NCBI GenBank assembly: GCA_050031985.1
Contig: JBNAIG010000008.1
Location: forward strand, 62,001-126,000
Reading direction: 5' to 3'
Origin: SZUA-368 sp028533045
Lineage (GTDB): Bacteria > Spirochaetota > Spirochaetia > DSM-2461
DNA: 64,000 bases
This document shows positions 1-7,655 of this stretch, piece by piece; position 1 is the stretch's first letter, and each line of letters begins with the position of its first letter. The translations under genes and the position numbers were made by a program. The notes beneath the pieces were generated by a model that searched no databases, was not told the origin of the DNA, and saw only the letters and a list, made by a program, of their open reading frames with translations.

Positions 1-2
1 GG

Positions 3-794
3 CTGCAGAGCCAGGCAAACAAAATATCCAGCAGCAAAAACCATATCCTTACGACAAACCAGGTAACATTCTCCTATAAAAAAGATTTGGAGAAAAATAC
101 CGATCCCTACCTCCTGCAAGAGGAACCTATATTTCTGGACCTGGGTCCTGTGGGCTTTAAAGGAGTAGATCTTCGTTTATCAGAAGTGGTAGTCGAACCG
201 AACCAAACCTATAGAGCGACTTATCAGAAGGAGTTTCTGAATCTTTTTGACGCCCTCAAAAGCCATAGCTGGACCGACGGAATATTTGCCTGTATGATAG
301 ATCTCATCAAAGCGTCGACACGGGTAACTCCTCCCTTCAAAATCCCATTGGCGAAAAACAAACACAATTTCCGCTCCCTTAGCAATGACACTATTATTAC
401 CATGGCCGATAAAACCAATGATCTATTCTATACCCAAAAGGATTTTAGCCAGGCGGGAGAAACACTTTTTGAAATAGCAGATTTTCTTGAAATGGTGAAA
501 GAGTTTGACTATAGCGTCCTGCTCTATCTTCGAACGGTACTCGACGGCTACAGCGTCATCCTGGAAAACTACAACAAGAAAATTTCAGACTATACAGAAG
601 AGAACCAAACCTACCTTTTGAATGTGGAAGAGATAAAAAGATATGAAAACGCCCAAAGTGCCTCATCCTATTATAACAGGATGACACAAAATATAAAAAA
701 GCGGATAGATCCCCAAAAACGGAAACTCTTCTGGATGCATCTCACAAAAGAACAGGGACAGGATCTGGAAAACAAGCCCTACTTTAAGAAATAG
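3..794 (+). CDS. Hypothetical protein, 5'-truncated by the window edge
   Basis: The reading frame is open from base 3 to the TAA at 792-794, so the gene enters from the left and its true start is not visible. A TTG at 87 could serve as a start, but the frame stays open and protein-like before it. The visible part (about 263 residues) is mostly helical-looking and polar, with no signal peptide, membrane segment or recognised motif. It carries an aromatic, lysine-rich C-terminus. It converges on the chaperone-usher cluster with only 3 bp between the stop codons. I do not recognise the family and assign no function. Confidence 0.6.
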   Translation: MQSQANKISSSKNHILTTNQVTFSYKKDLEKNTDPYLLQEEPIFLDLGPVGFKGVDLRLSEVVVEPNQTYRATYQKEFLNLFDALKSHSWTDGIFACMIDLIKASTRVTPPFKIPLAKNKHNFRSLSNDTIITMADKTNDLFYTQKDFSQAGETLFEIADFLEMVKEFDYSVLLYLRTVLDGYSVILENYNKKISDYTEENQTYLLNVEEIKRYENAQSASSYYNRMTQNIKKRIDPQKRKLFWMHLTKEQGQDLENKPYFKK

Positions 795-797
795 AGT

Positions 798-1736
798 TTA
801 CTTGGCCGTAATAATCACCGTTAGGATATCTTCGTACTCCCCGGAAGCCAGATCGGGATCTCCCGTATAACTCAGGTCCAGCTCTTTAGAAAGCCATTCG
901 GGGGAGGTAATTCCCGAGGAATCGGTTATAAGAGCACTTCCGGAGGACCAGCCCGTTACGGCAACCGAATCATAGGTCAAAGAGTATTCCAGCCTATCCG
1001 CACTGCTTTCATGATCCATAAAGGGCGATGTTGCGGTGGAATCGGCAGCCATATTGGTACTGCGGATAGTTACTTCGTATCCCAAGTTGGAGTTGCTCCG
1101 TTCGTACACCGTGGCAATGAGTTTGTCCGTGCTGTCAGTGGTTAAATCCATATAGCTAATGTCCGATTCCCGGTCCGCATAGATATCAATCAGCTCTGCC
1201 ATTCGTCCGTAAATCACGATATCCGTACTGTCCGCCTCCACGTGGGTTCCGCTGTCGCTGTAATCGCCTTCATAAAGGGTCAATGTCAATGTATCGGTAT
1301 AGTCCCCGCTGGCGGAAAACTGTCCCGATTCAAGATAAAAATAGATGGTAAAGCTGACTTGTTCCACAGTTGCGGCTACGGCGGAAAAGTCCGTGGAAGT
1401 GATGACGTTATCCACAGTTAAAGACTGGGGAGGGGCCATCATGACGGAGGTGGAAGGAGGAGATTCAATATAAACTTGATAGTCCAAACTGTAACTGCCC
1501 TGCTCTACGATCCTTGTGGTATAGTCCCCCGAATTACCGGTGGAAAGGGCCATAAACCAGTCGGATATGGCAACTCCCTCATGCTCAACGGTTATATCCA
1601 CCTGTACCGTTTCGTCCTGTTCAAAGGAGGCATTCATATAGACTCCGCCTGTGGGAGCATAAAAGCGGAAATAGTCCTCCCCCCAAACAAGGAGGGAAAA
1701 AGTCAGCATAAGGAATAAGATCAGCTTAATTTTCAG
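798..1736 (-). CDS. Two-domain tip adhesin of archaic chaperone-usher pilus (CsuE-like)
   Basis: Secreted beta-rich protein, probably the pilus tip subunit. The C-terminus (GEYEDILTVIITAK) has the alternating pattern typical of spore-coat-U/Csu subunits, whose final strand is handled by the chaperone. At about 312 residues it is roughly twice the pilin length, fitting two such domains as in CsuE. The first ATG (1709) would cut the signal peptide in half. Reading back in frame to a CTG at 1736 gives a full one: KIK, then a hydrophobic core ending in LLVWGED. A GGTGAG-type ribosome site lies just before this CTG, and a stop codon at 1740-1742 bounds the frame. That start overlaps the usher gene by 11 bp. 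Last gene of the four-gene pilus unit. Family assignment rests on gene order and the C-terminal pattern. Confidence 0.6.
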   Translation of the reverse strand: MKIKLILFLMLTFSLLVWGEDYFRFYAPTGGVYMNASFEQDETVQVDITVEHEGVAISDWFMALSTGNSGDYTTRIVEQGSYSLDYQVYIESPPSTSVMMAPPQSLTVDNVITSTDFSAVAATVEQVSFTIYFYLESGQFSASGDYTDTLTLTLYEGDYSDSGTHVEADSTDIVIYGRMAELIDIYADRESDISYMDLTTDSTDKLIATVYERSNSNLGYEVTIRSTNMAADSTATSPFMDHESSADRLEYSLTYDSVAVTGWSSGSALITDSSGITSPEWLSKELDLSYTGDPDLASGEYEDILTVIITAK

Positions 1737-4098
1737 GACTCACCACCCCCAATTCACAGTAACCGCTCTCGTTGGCGGTCACCTCTATTATAAAGGTTAA
1801 CTCTTCATCCTTCAGAGTCAAGAGGTACTCCCCGGGAGAGAGACCGTAGCACTCGAAGTAACCCGTTTCGTCAGTAAAGAATTCCCGGGGCCACTCCCCC
1901 TTTTCGTAGGCCCTTTCCACGCCGGAAGCGGGAATAATGTCACCAAGAATTAAGGTTAAAGGCTCTCCGCCTGAATCAATCAAAACTCCCCCCACGTACA
2001 TATAAACTTTTTCTTCCGCACGGATGAGAGTCCCGCTCCGATAAGTTGGCATGACCGATGTGGTATAATCACTTATATCGGAACCAACGGGAAGAACTTC
2101 GGGCATCATTCTAAGTTTGGTATAGTTATAGGACGAAACGGAAGTGAGGATTCCCGGACGTTTTCCATCTATATCCATAAGAGAGCCCATGGAACTGGGA
2201 TTAATCTTCATAGGCCCAATTTCTGAGTCGATTATGATAAAACTACCGGAAACAGGTCGAGTAACCCCCATAACACCGTCGGCAAAAACAAGAGCCGATC
2301 CTATGGAAAGAGAGGTGGAATTACTGTATTCTCCCGTATCAAAGGTGGCATTATACCCCTGAGAAATATTCGCCAGGAAAAAGGGATGAAAATACCCCCC
2401 ATTTACAGAGAAAGTAAAGGTATCTTCATTACTGGCGGGGACGGAGGATGAAACTCCCAGTGTATAGTCACGCGCCTTAGCGGAATCATTATAGCGATTC
2501 CAGGAGAGAATCATCTTCTCATCGTCAATATCACCCTTCACATAAATATTCTGCTTAATCTCGGGAAATGAAGCGGAGTAGGTTATTGCCCCTTGGGGCA
2601 ACCATTCGCCCGTATCCAGAGAAACACCAAGTTCCACAGCAATAGAACTCCCCTCCGATCCCTTTGTCCGGGATCTCACCATCAAATCAAGCCCATGATT
2701 GGCATCATCTGTCTCATAGGACCAGCTCACAGAAGGGGTAATAGTAAGAATCTCGGAAGGGGTGTGAACATAATATCCTCTGGCGTAATAGGATTGGTAA
2801 CTATCCTCTCCCCCTTCATAACTATACTCCAGGCTGGTTCCAAAGTTCAGCCGTTTCCCCTTCGCACTTTCTTCGGAATAACTATGGTTTACAGAAACAC
2901 CCACACTATAATCGCCCTCTCCCTCGCTCTCTCCCTCGGGTATAACACTAAAAGTACCGTAATAGGAGGCTATGAGCAGGGGAACGTTCAGAGAAACATT
3001 ACTATCGTTCAGGCTGTAATAGGAATTAATTCCGGCCGTAACGGTACTGGACATTCCCCGGGAAAGATGAAGCAGAAAAGCCGGATTTACCGTCGTCCAG
3101 GAATCGGTTCCCACCGAACCACCCCAATCCAATTCATAGGGTTTTAACAGCCCCCCGTCATAAACCTGATAGAAACTCTGCTCCTGTTCTCCCTGACTAT
3201 CGGACCAGAGAATTCTTATCTCGTTAAAACCCTGTGATAAAGGAAAATGCTTGAAAGTCCAGGTTCCGGCGGGAACGGAGATCTTTTTAACCCTCTTCTC
3301 ATTTATATAAATTTCCACATCCGCCGGTTCGGGGAAGTATATTCTTTTGGGAAGTTCGGGACTTGATATATAATTATAATCGAGAACGGTATTTCTAAAC
3401 AGGGAAAGGCCTACCATACTCTCCGAAAGAAAGCCGTCCCCGCTATAGCTAAGATCACCGGCCATGGCCCGGGCTGTTAAGGATGGTAAATCCTTTGTAA
3501 AGCGGCAGTAATCCAGGAAAAACAGTTCCGATCCGGTTTGAACTCCTCCCTTAATTTCCGTGACAAAATTAGAGTAATTCACCACCAGTTCCGGATTTAT
3601 TTCTCCGTCATATTCCTGTTCTTCGTAATCGATACCGGCGGAGCCATAAAAGTTAAGCACTCCCGAGAACTTAGCCGGTCTTGTTATATTACCGGAGGGT
3701 ATTTTTCGCTGGGATGAAAGGGTATAACTTCCGGGCTTTCTCGATTCGGGAGGTATTGTCACCCTCAGGATGACAAGCTCCTCATCAAAGACAACTTTAA
3801 CCATAGCCCCGGCCATTTTCTCAAGGGGAACCCACTCTTCTTCATACCAGCGGACCTTATCGACTTCAAGCTGATTTTCTTCAAGAAGAGGAGCCAGTTC
3901 TTCCAGGAGAGGACGGGGCTGTAACTGGATTTGGCCATTTATACGAAGGGCTATTTCCCCGCTGTATTCACCGTCAACGTAAAGAGGAACAGGGATCAGA
4001 ATCTCCCCTTCTTCCCCCCATAGAAAAAGGGAGGTAAGAAAAATAAGAAGTATAAAAATATACGGACGGATCATTGCTAAAATTTTCGACCACTTCAA
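1726..4098 (-). CDS. Outer-membrane fimbrial usher (CsuD/PapC family)
   Basis: Usher that receives chaperone-subunit complexes in the periplasm, assembles the pilus and forms the secretion pore. The 790-residue length suits the family. Residues 1-29 form a signal peptide ending in LFLWGEE. An N-terminal periplasmic domain follows (about 30-120), then a long beta-barrel region with alternating aromatic/polar strands. The plug-type stretch (RIYFPEPADVEIYINE, then VPAGTWTFKHFPLSQG) is a usher hallmark. The C-terminus (about 640-790) looks like beta-sandwich domains, with GYFECYGLSPGEYLLTL. It follows the chaperone gene by 4 bp and overlaps the probable tip gene. The sequence is divergent from enterobacterial ushers, as expected for the archaic (sigma) group. 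Confidence 0.8.
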   Translation of the reverse strand: MKWSKILAMIRPYIFILLIFLTSLFLWGEEGEILIPVPLYVDGEYSGEIALRINGQIQLQPRPLLEELAPLLEENQLEVDKVRWYEEEWVPLEKMAGAMVKVVFDEELVILRVTIPPESRKPGSYTLSSQRKIPSGNITRPAKFSGVLNFYGSAGIDYEEQEYDGEINPELVVNYSNFVTEIKGGVQTGSELFFLDYCRFTKDLPSLTARAMAGDLSYSGDGFLSESMVGLSLFRNTVLDYNYISSPELPKRIYFPEPADVEIYINEKRVKKISVPAGTWTFKHFPLSQGFNEIRILWSDSQGEQEQSFYQVYDGGLLKPYELDWGGSVGTDSWTTVNPAFLLHLSRGMSSTVTAGINSYYSLNDSNVSLNVPLLIASYYGTFSVIPEGESEGEGDYSVGVSVNHSYSEESAKGKRLNFGTSLEYSYEGGEDSYQSYYARGYYVHTPSEILTITPSVSWSYETDDANHGLDLMVRSRTKGSEGSSIAVELGVSLDTGEWLPQGAITYSASFPEIKQNIYVKGDIDDEKMILSWNRYNDSAKARDYTLGVSSSVPASNEDTFTFSVNGGYFHPFFLANISQGYNATFDTGEYSNSTSLSIGSALVFADGVMGVTRPVSGSFIIIDSEIGPMKINPSSMGSLMDIDGKRPGILTSVSSYNYTKLRMMPEVLPVGSDISDYTTSVMPTYRSGTLIRAEEKVYMYVGGVLIDSGGEPLTLILGDIIPASGVERAYEKGEWPREFFTDETGYFECYGLSPGEYLLTLKDEELTFIIEVTANESGYCELGVVSPEN

Positions 4099-4102
4099 GA
4101 AC

Positions 4103-4948
4103 CTAATAAACAGGATTATAGGAAAAATCCCACTTAATCGGTTCGCCCTGGACTTCGGGAGGTTCGGGAATCATAAAAACCCGCTTATTCCCGGCCAGAA
4201 TATTCTCCCCTGCTATACCGGCAAGGTCTTCCGGCCCCAATACAATGGGTGAAAAATTATTATACACACTACTAAGAGTAATGGATAAATCACCTAAAAG
4301 GGCATGGCGTGCCCCATGATTCTCAAAAACCAGTTTGAGGCGGTATGTTCGGACTTCGGAAACTTCCTTTACCTCCCTGGTAACCGGCTCTCCTGTTTCT
4401 TCGGAGAGTTCCGTTTTTGTTACCACATTGGTCACTTCCTTTATATCCATCACGCTTCTTACGGAGGAAAGTTCTACGTGGGCCTCCCCTCCCCCTTCGG
4501 GGACAACATAAAGACTCCCCTCATAACGATAGGTAAAGCGGATTCCCCCGCCGTCTTCATGCTTTTCGTCTTCACGGAATTCCACAGGAAGCTGTTCTGC
4601 CAAGATGCGATAATTCAGTTCCCGGTCACCAATTCTACCACCCTGCCACTTAACCCGAACAGATCGGCTCTCTCCGGGAGCCAGAATACTTTGGGAAGGG
4701 TAAATAAGAAAGTCACCGTCACAAGGAGTAAGAGTCTCATTCCCCTCTTCATCCATCTCCCGTTCGAAAATAGAGATCTTAACGGCAATTCGTTCGGAAA
4801 GGGAATCGTTCCCTATGGTAAAGATGTGACTGCTCTTTTTACCGGTTACGGAAAATTCCTGGGTTATGGGAGAAAAGCTAAAAGCAAATAAAGCCCCCTG
4901 TCCCGCCAGGAACAGAAGGCTCATAAAAAGCAGTAGTCCTTTTCTCAC
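4103..4948 (-). CDS. Periplasmic pilus chaperone (CsuC/PapD family)
   Basis: Immunoglobulin-like chaperone that completes the fold of pilus subunits and delivers them to the usher. An ATG exists at 4969, but that start overlaps the pilin gene by 20 bp and puts seven extra residues before the signal peptide. GTG at 4948, one base after the pilin stop, gives RKGLLLFMSLLFLAGQGALF, a good signal. The mature part begins SFSPITQEFSVTGKKSSHIF and carries the family pattern of strand A1, polarity-alternating strands, and LIYPSQSILAPGESRSVRVKW (the conserved PG..R.VRV region). A second, shorter Ig-like domain closes the protein. The acidic EEMDEEGNE-like insertion and the long 155-185 loop are unusual. 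Translational coupling to the pilin is likely. Confidence 0.8.
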   Translation of the reverse strand: MRKGLLLFMSLLFLAGQGALFAFSFSPITQEFSVTGKKSSHIFTIGNDSLSERIAVKISIFEREMDEEGNETLTPCDGDFLIYPSQSILAPGESRSVRVKWQGGRIGDRELNYRILAEQLPVEFREDEKHEDGGGIRFTYRYEGSLYVVPEGGGEAHVELSSVRSVMDIKEVTNVVTKTELSEETGEPVTREVKEVSEVRTYRLKLVFENHGARHALLGDLSITLSSVYNNFSPIVLGPEDLAGIAGENILAGNKRVFMIPEPPEVQGEPIKWDFSYNPVY

Positions 4949-4949
4949 T

Positions 4950-5459
4950 CTATCTGGCCCGCAGAACAACAGTCAACTGGTCGGAATAGTAACCGGCGGG
5001 ATAGTCATTGCTTGTGGAATAGGTAATTTCCAGAAGACCGTCGGTCACATCGGTGTCAGTAGTCGTCGTCCCAAACTGGGTACCACTGGCATCAGTTATG
5101 GCACTGGCCCCTGTACCAACTCCAGCTGACAAGGTACTGCTAAACTCCAAAGTGTAGCTAACTTCATCCAAATCGTCATTAATCAAAGCGCAGTTTCCCC
5201 CGCCGCTCACATTGCTCGAGTAGATATATAGATCCCAGCCCGCCGAGTTGTTGGTGGAAATGGTTATATCCGCAAGCCCTACAGTCGTTGAGGCAGCAGC
5301 ACCCACTAAGGTCAAATTGTCAAATTCATAGGCGGAAGTATCCACGTCCAAATCCAGAATCAGAGGAACAACGCCCCCGATATTAATGGTATCGCCGTTA
5401 GAGGCGAAAACGGGCAGAACAAGCAATACTGCCAAAACAATAATTAGTAATTTCTTCAT
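4950..5459 (-). CDS. Major pilin-like subunit, spore-coat-U (CsuA/B) type
   Basis: Small secreted subunit of 169 residues and first gene of the pilus operon. It starts with a classic signal peptide (MKKLLIIVLAVLLVLPVFAS). The mature part is rich in Thr, Ser, Gly and Asp, has a single Cys in GGNCALIN, and ends PAGYYSDQLTVVLRAR. That ending closely matches the last strand of spore-coat-U/Csu subunits (G.Y.D..TV.V). The start is supported by AAGGAG 8 bases before the ATG. Gene order pilin-chaperone-usher-tip is the one known for archaic chaperone-usher loci, although the minor pilins found in Csu loci are absent here. Confidence 0.7.
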   Translation of the reverse strand: MKKLLIIVLAVLLVLPVFASNGDTINIGGVVPLILDLDVDTSAYEFDNLTLVGAAASTTVGLADITISTNNSAGWDLYIYSSNVSGGGNCALINDDLDEVSYTLEFSSTLSAGVGTGASAITDASGTQFGTTTTDTDVTDGLLEITYSTSNDYPAGYYSDQLTVVLRAR

Positions 5460-5537
5460 CTAAATGCTCCTTGTGTGGTTTGTTACGTCTCACCGACGCG
5501 GTCCACTTTTATTAAATAGTTCCCCTCCGCATTATTA

Positions 5538-5565
5538 ATTCTATTCCTCCACGGCCGGAATTCAA
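5538..5565 (-). promoter_or_regulatory. Predicted sigma-70 promoter of pilus operon
   Basis: On the minus strand TTGAAT (5565-5560) and TAGAAT (5543-5538) are separated by 16 bp, 79 bp before the pilin ATG. The fit to consensus is 4/6 and 5/6. The remainder of the 160 bp gap to the divergent dGTPase gene shows no other clear element. Confidence 0.4.
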
Positions 5566-5622
5566 GCATTTTTTTCTTTCCCCTTGGTTGACCACCTCCT
5601 CCGTGGGATTTAAACTCAAAAA

Positions 5623-6804
5623 ATGCAGTACTTACATAAGGAAATTGCCGAGGAGATTGTTAGAACCAACAACGACCGGGAAAGAGCCGCCTTCTCTCCC
5701 CACGCCTGCTTCTCCCAAGACGCCATCCGCCTCCATCCGGGCCGCCAAAAAGTCCCCGACGAGCTCAACATGCGCCCTCCCTTTTTCCACGATACGGACA
5801 AAATTATCCACTCCCGAGTCTACACCCGATACATAGATAAAACCCAGGTATTTTCCCGTATGGAAAACGACCACATAACCCACCGGGTTCTTCATGTGCA
5901 GCTGGTAGCCAAAATTGCCCGGACCATTGGCCGATGCCTTAGACTGAATGAGGACCTGATAGAGGCCATATCCCTGGGACACGACCTGGGACACGTCCCC
6001 TACGGTCATGCGGGGGAAAGAGCCCTCAACATAATTTGCGAAGAAGAGGGCATCGGGTATTTTACCCACGGAGCCCAGAGCATCCGGGCCGTAATGGAAC
6101 TGGAAAATCACGGAAAGGGTCTGAACCTGACTTTTCAGACCATGGACGGGATCCTCTGCCACAACGGGGAGCTTTTCACCAAAAAATACTCCCCCGACCG
6201 CAGTAAAACACTGGAAAGATTCCTCGACGACTACCGATCCTGCTTCACCGTGCCCAACTACCCCAAGAAACTGGTCCCCATGACTTTAGAGGGCTGTGTC
6301 GTGAGACTCTCCGACATCATCGCCTACATTGGCCGGGACGTGGAAGACGCCATAACGGTAGGGCTGATTGACCGCTCCGACCTGCCCGAAGAGACCTCCC
6401 GCCTTCTGGGGGATCAGAACAACAGCATTGTGAATACCCTTGTCTGCGACATAATTAACAACAGTTACGGAAAGGGGGAGTTGGAATTTTCCCCCCCAGT
6501 ATTCGAGGCCCTCATTGCCCTGAGGAAGTTCAACTACACCCGAATTTATCTGAATGAGGCCAACCGGCGGGACGAAGCCAAGCTCATTCCCATGTTTCGC
6601 TTCCTCTTTGACAGCTATAAAAAGGATCTGGATAATCCCGACTCCTACATCTCCCGATGGGTAGACCGAATTTCCGGGGACTATCGCTCGGAAACACGGG
6701 AAAAGCGGATTATCATAGACTATTTAGCCGGTATGACAGACCGATTTTTTAACAAGCAGTACACCGAACGGGCCCTGCCGACCATCCGGGGGTATAAATT
6801 CTAG
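5623..6804 (+). CDS. dgt: dGTP triphosphohydrolase-like HD-domain protein
   Basis: Metal-dependent HD hydrolase expected to cleave dNTPs (classically dGTP to deoxyguanosine and triphosphate), keeping nucleotide pools in balance. The HD metal site is visible: THRVLHV around H87, GHDLGH around H120-D121, and a later Asp in VVRLSDIIAYIGRD. The N-terminus (SPHACFSQDAIRL, then HSRVYTRYIDKTQVF) matches the substrate-binding region of bacterial dGTPase-like enzymes. The length of 393 residues suits the short, non-E. coli subfamily. It is divergent from the pilus operon and followed after 1 bp by the P-loop ATPase gene, so the two are probably co-transcribed. Confidence 0.85.
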   Translation: MQYLHKEIAEEIVRTNNDRERAAFSPHACFSQDAIRLHPGRQKVPDELNMRPPFFHDTDKIIHSRVYTRYIDKTQVFSRMENDHITHRVLHVQLVAKIARTIGRCLRLNEDLIEAISLGHDLGHVPYGHAGERALNIICEEEGIGYFTHGAQSIRAVMELENHGKGLNLTFQTMDGILCHNGELFTKKYSPDRSKTLERFLDDYRSCFTVPNYPKKLVPMTLEGCVVRLSDIIAYIGRDVEDAITVGLIDRSDLPEETSRLLGDQNNSIVNTLVCDIINNSYGKGELEFSPPVFEALIALRKFNYTRIYLNEANRRDEAKLIPMFRFLFDSYKKDLDNPDSYISRWVDRISGDYRSETREKRIIIDYLAGMTDRFFNKQYTERALPTIRGYKF

Positions 6805-6805
6805 G

Positions 6806-7522
6806 ATGCAGAACTTTATGGACAAACTGAGCGCCACAACTCAAGATTCGGGGGTCCTTATTTTATCGGGCCACTACGGCAGCGGAAAAACGGAAACGGC
6901 GATCAACATGGCAATCACCAGTCGCGAAATGTCAGAGCTCCCCATTACCCTTGCAGACCTGGATATCATTAACCCCTATTTTCGCAGCCGGGAAAAAGCC
7001 GACTTCCTGAACAGGAAAGGAATTCGTCTTGTAGCAGGTTCCATTAAAGACTCTCTAAGCGGGGTTCCTGCCCTAAGCGGAGAAATACAGGCTCATCTAT
7101 CCCAACCAAAAGGAATACTCATCCTGGATACGGGAGGGGACCCGGAGGGAGTTCGCCTATTGGGAAGATACAAGGACGAGCTTGTCCAACTAAGAAAGAG
7201 CGAGAAGCTCACTCATCTCTTCGTGTTCAACCCTTTTCGCCCGGAAACCCCTACGGCAGAAAAGGGAAAAGAACTGCTTCTGCGAATCGAAGAGAGCTCG
7301 GGAACCAAAATTGACGGAATCGTCTGCAATGGCCATTTCCTCAAGGATACGGAGCAAGTGGACATCAGCTCGGCATGGAAAATAACAGAAGAGCTCTCAC
7401 AATTGACCGCCATTCCTCCGGCCATCTGTAATGTTCCTCCCCACCTTCTTCCCCCGGAGGAGATCCCCAGGGAAATCATACGCAGTATAAACCTCTACAT
7501 GCGTGATGACTGGATGAGCTAA
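6806..7522 (+). CDS. MinD/CobQ-like P-loop ATPase
   Basis: Cytoplasmic P-loop NTPase of 238 residues. The Walker A motif is GHYGSGKTETAINMA (about residues 22-36), followed by LADLDIINPYFRSRE, a signature of a MinD/ParA-like family. A Walker B-like strand LILDTGGDPEGVRLL also suggests SIMIBI-class architecture. The physiological partner is unknown; no iron-sulfur or cobalamin gene is adjacent. The ATG directly follows the dgt-like stop codon, so translation is coupled. It is not a transport ATPase, because no ABC signature is present. Confidence 0.65.
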   Translation: MQNFMDKLSATTQDSGVLILSGHYGSGKTETAINMAITSREMSELPITLADLDIINPYFRSREKADFLNRKGIRLVAGSIKDSLSGVPALSGEIQAHLSQPKGILILDTGGDPEGVRLLGRYKDELVQLRKSEKLTHLFVFNPFRPETPTAEKGKELLLRIEESSGTKIDGIVCNGHFLKDTEQVDISSAWKITEELSQLTAIPPAICNVPPHLLPPEEIPREIIRSINLYMRDDWMS

Positions 7523-7604
7523 CTCTTTCTCCACCAAAAAATTCGTTCGATCCCGCATACACCACATTTTCACATTAAAAAGTGAATTATCGGTGGGCAA
7601 TTTG

Positions 7605-7633
7605 TTGTTATTGTGAAGCAAACGGGGTATATT
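7605..7633 (+). promoter_or_regulatory. Predicted promoter for surface-protein pair
   Basis: TTGTTA (7605-7610) and TATATT (7628-7633) are spaced exactly 17 bp apart, 23 bp before the GTG start at 7656. GGAG lies about 8 bases ahead of that start. The 133 bp gap holds no other gene. Confidence 0.45.
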
Positions 7634-7655
7634 AGGAATCACAACGGAGACACTG

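Noticed and set aside
5632..6162. 176-codon minus-strand frame opposite the dGTPase gene
   Set aside because: It lies wholly within a gene with clear HD motifs and lacks a ribosome site.
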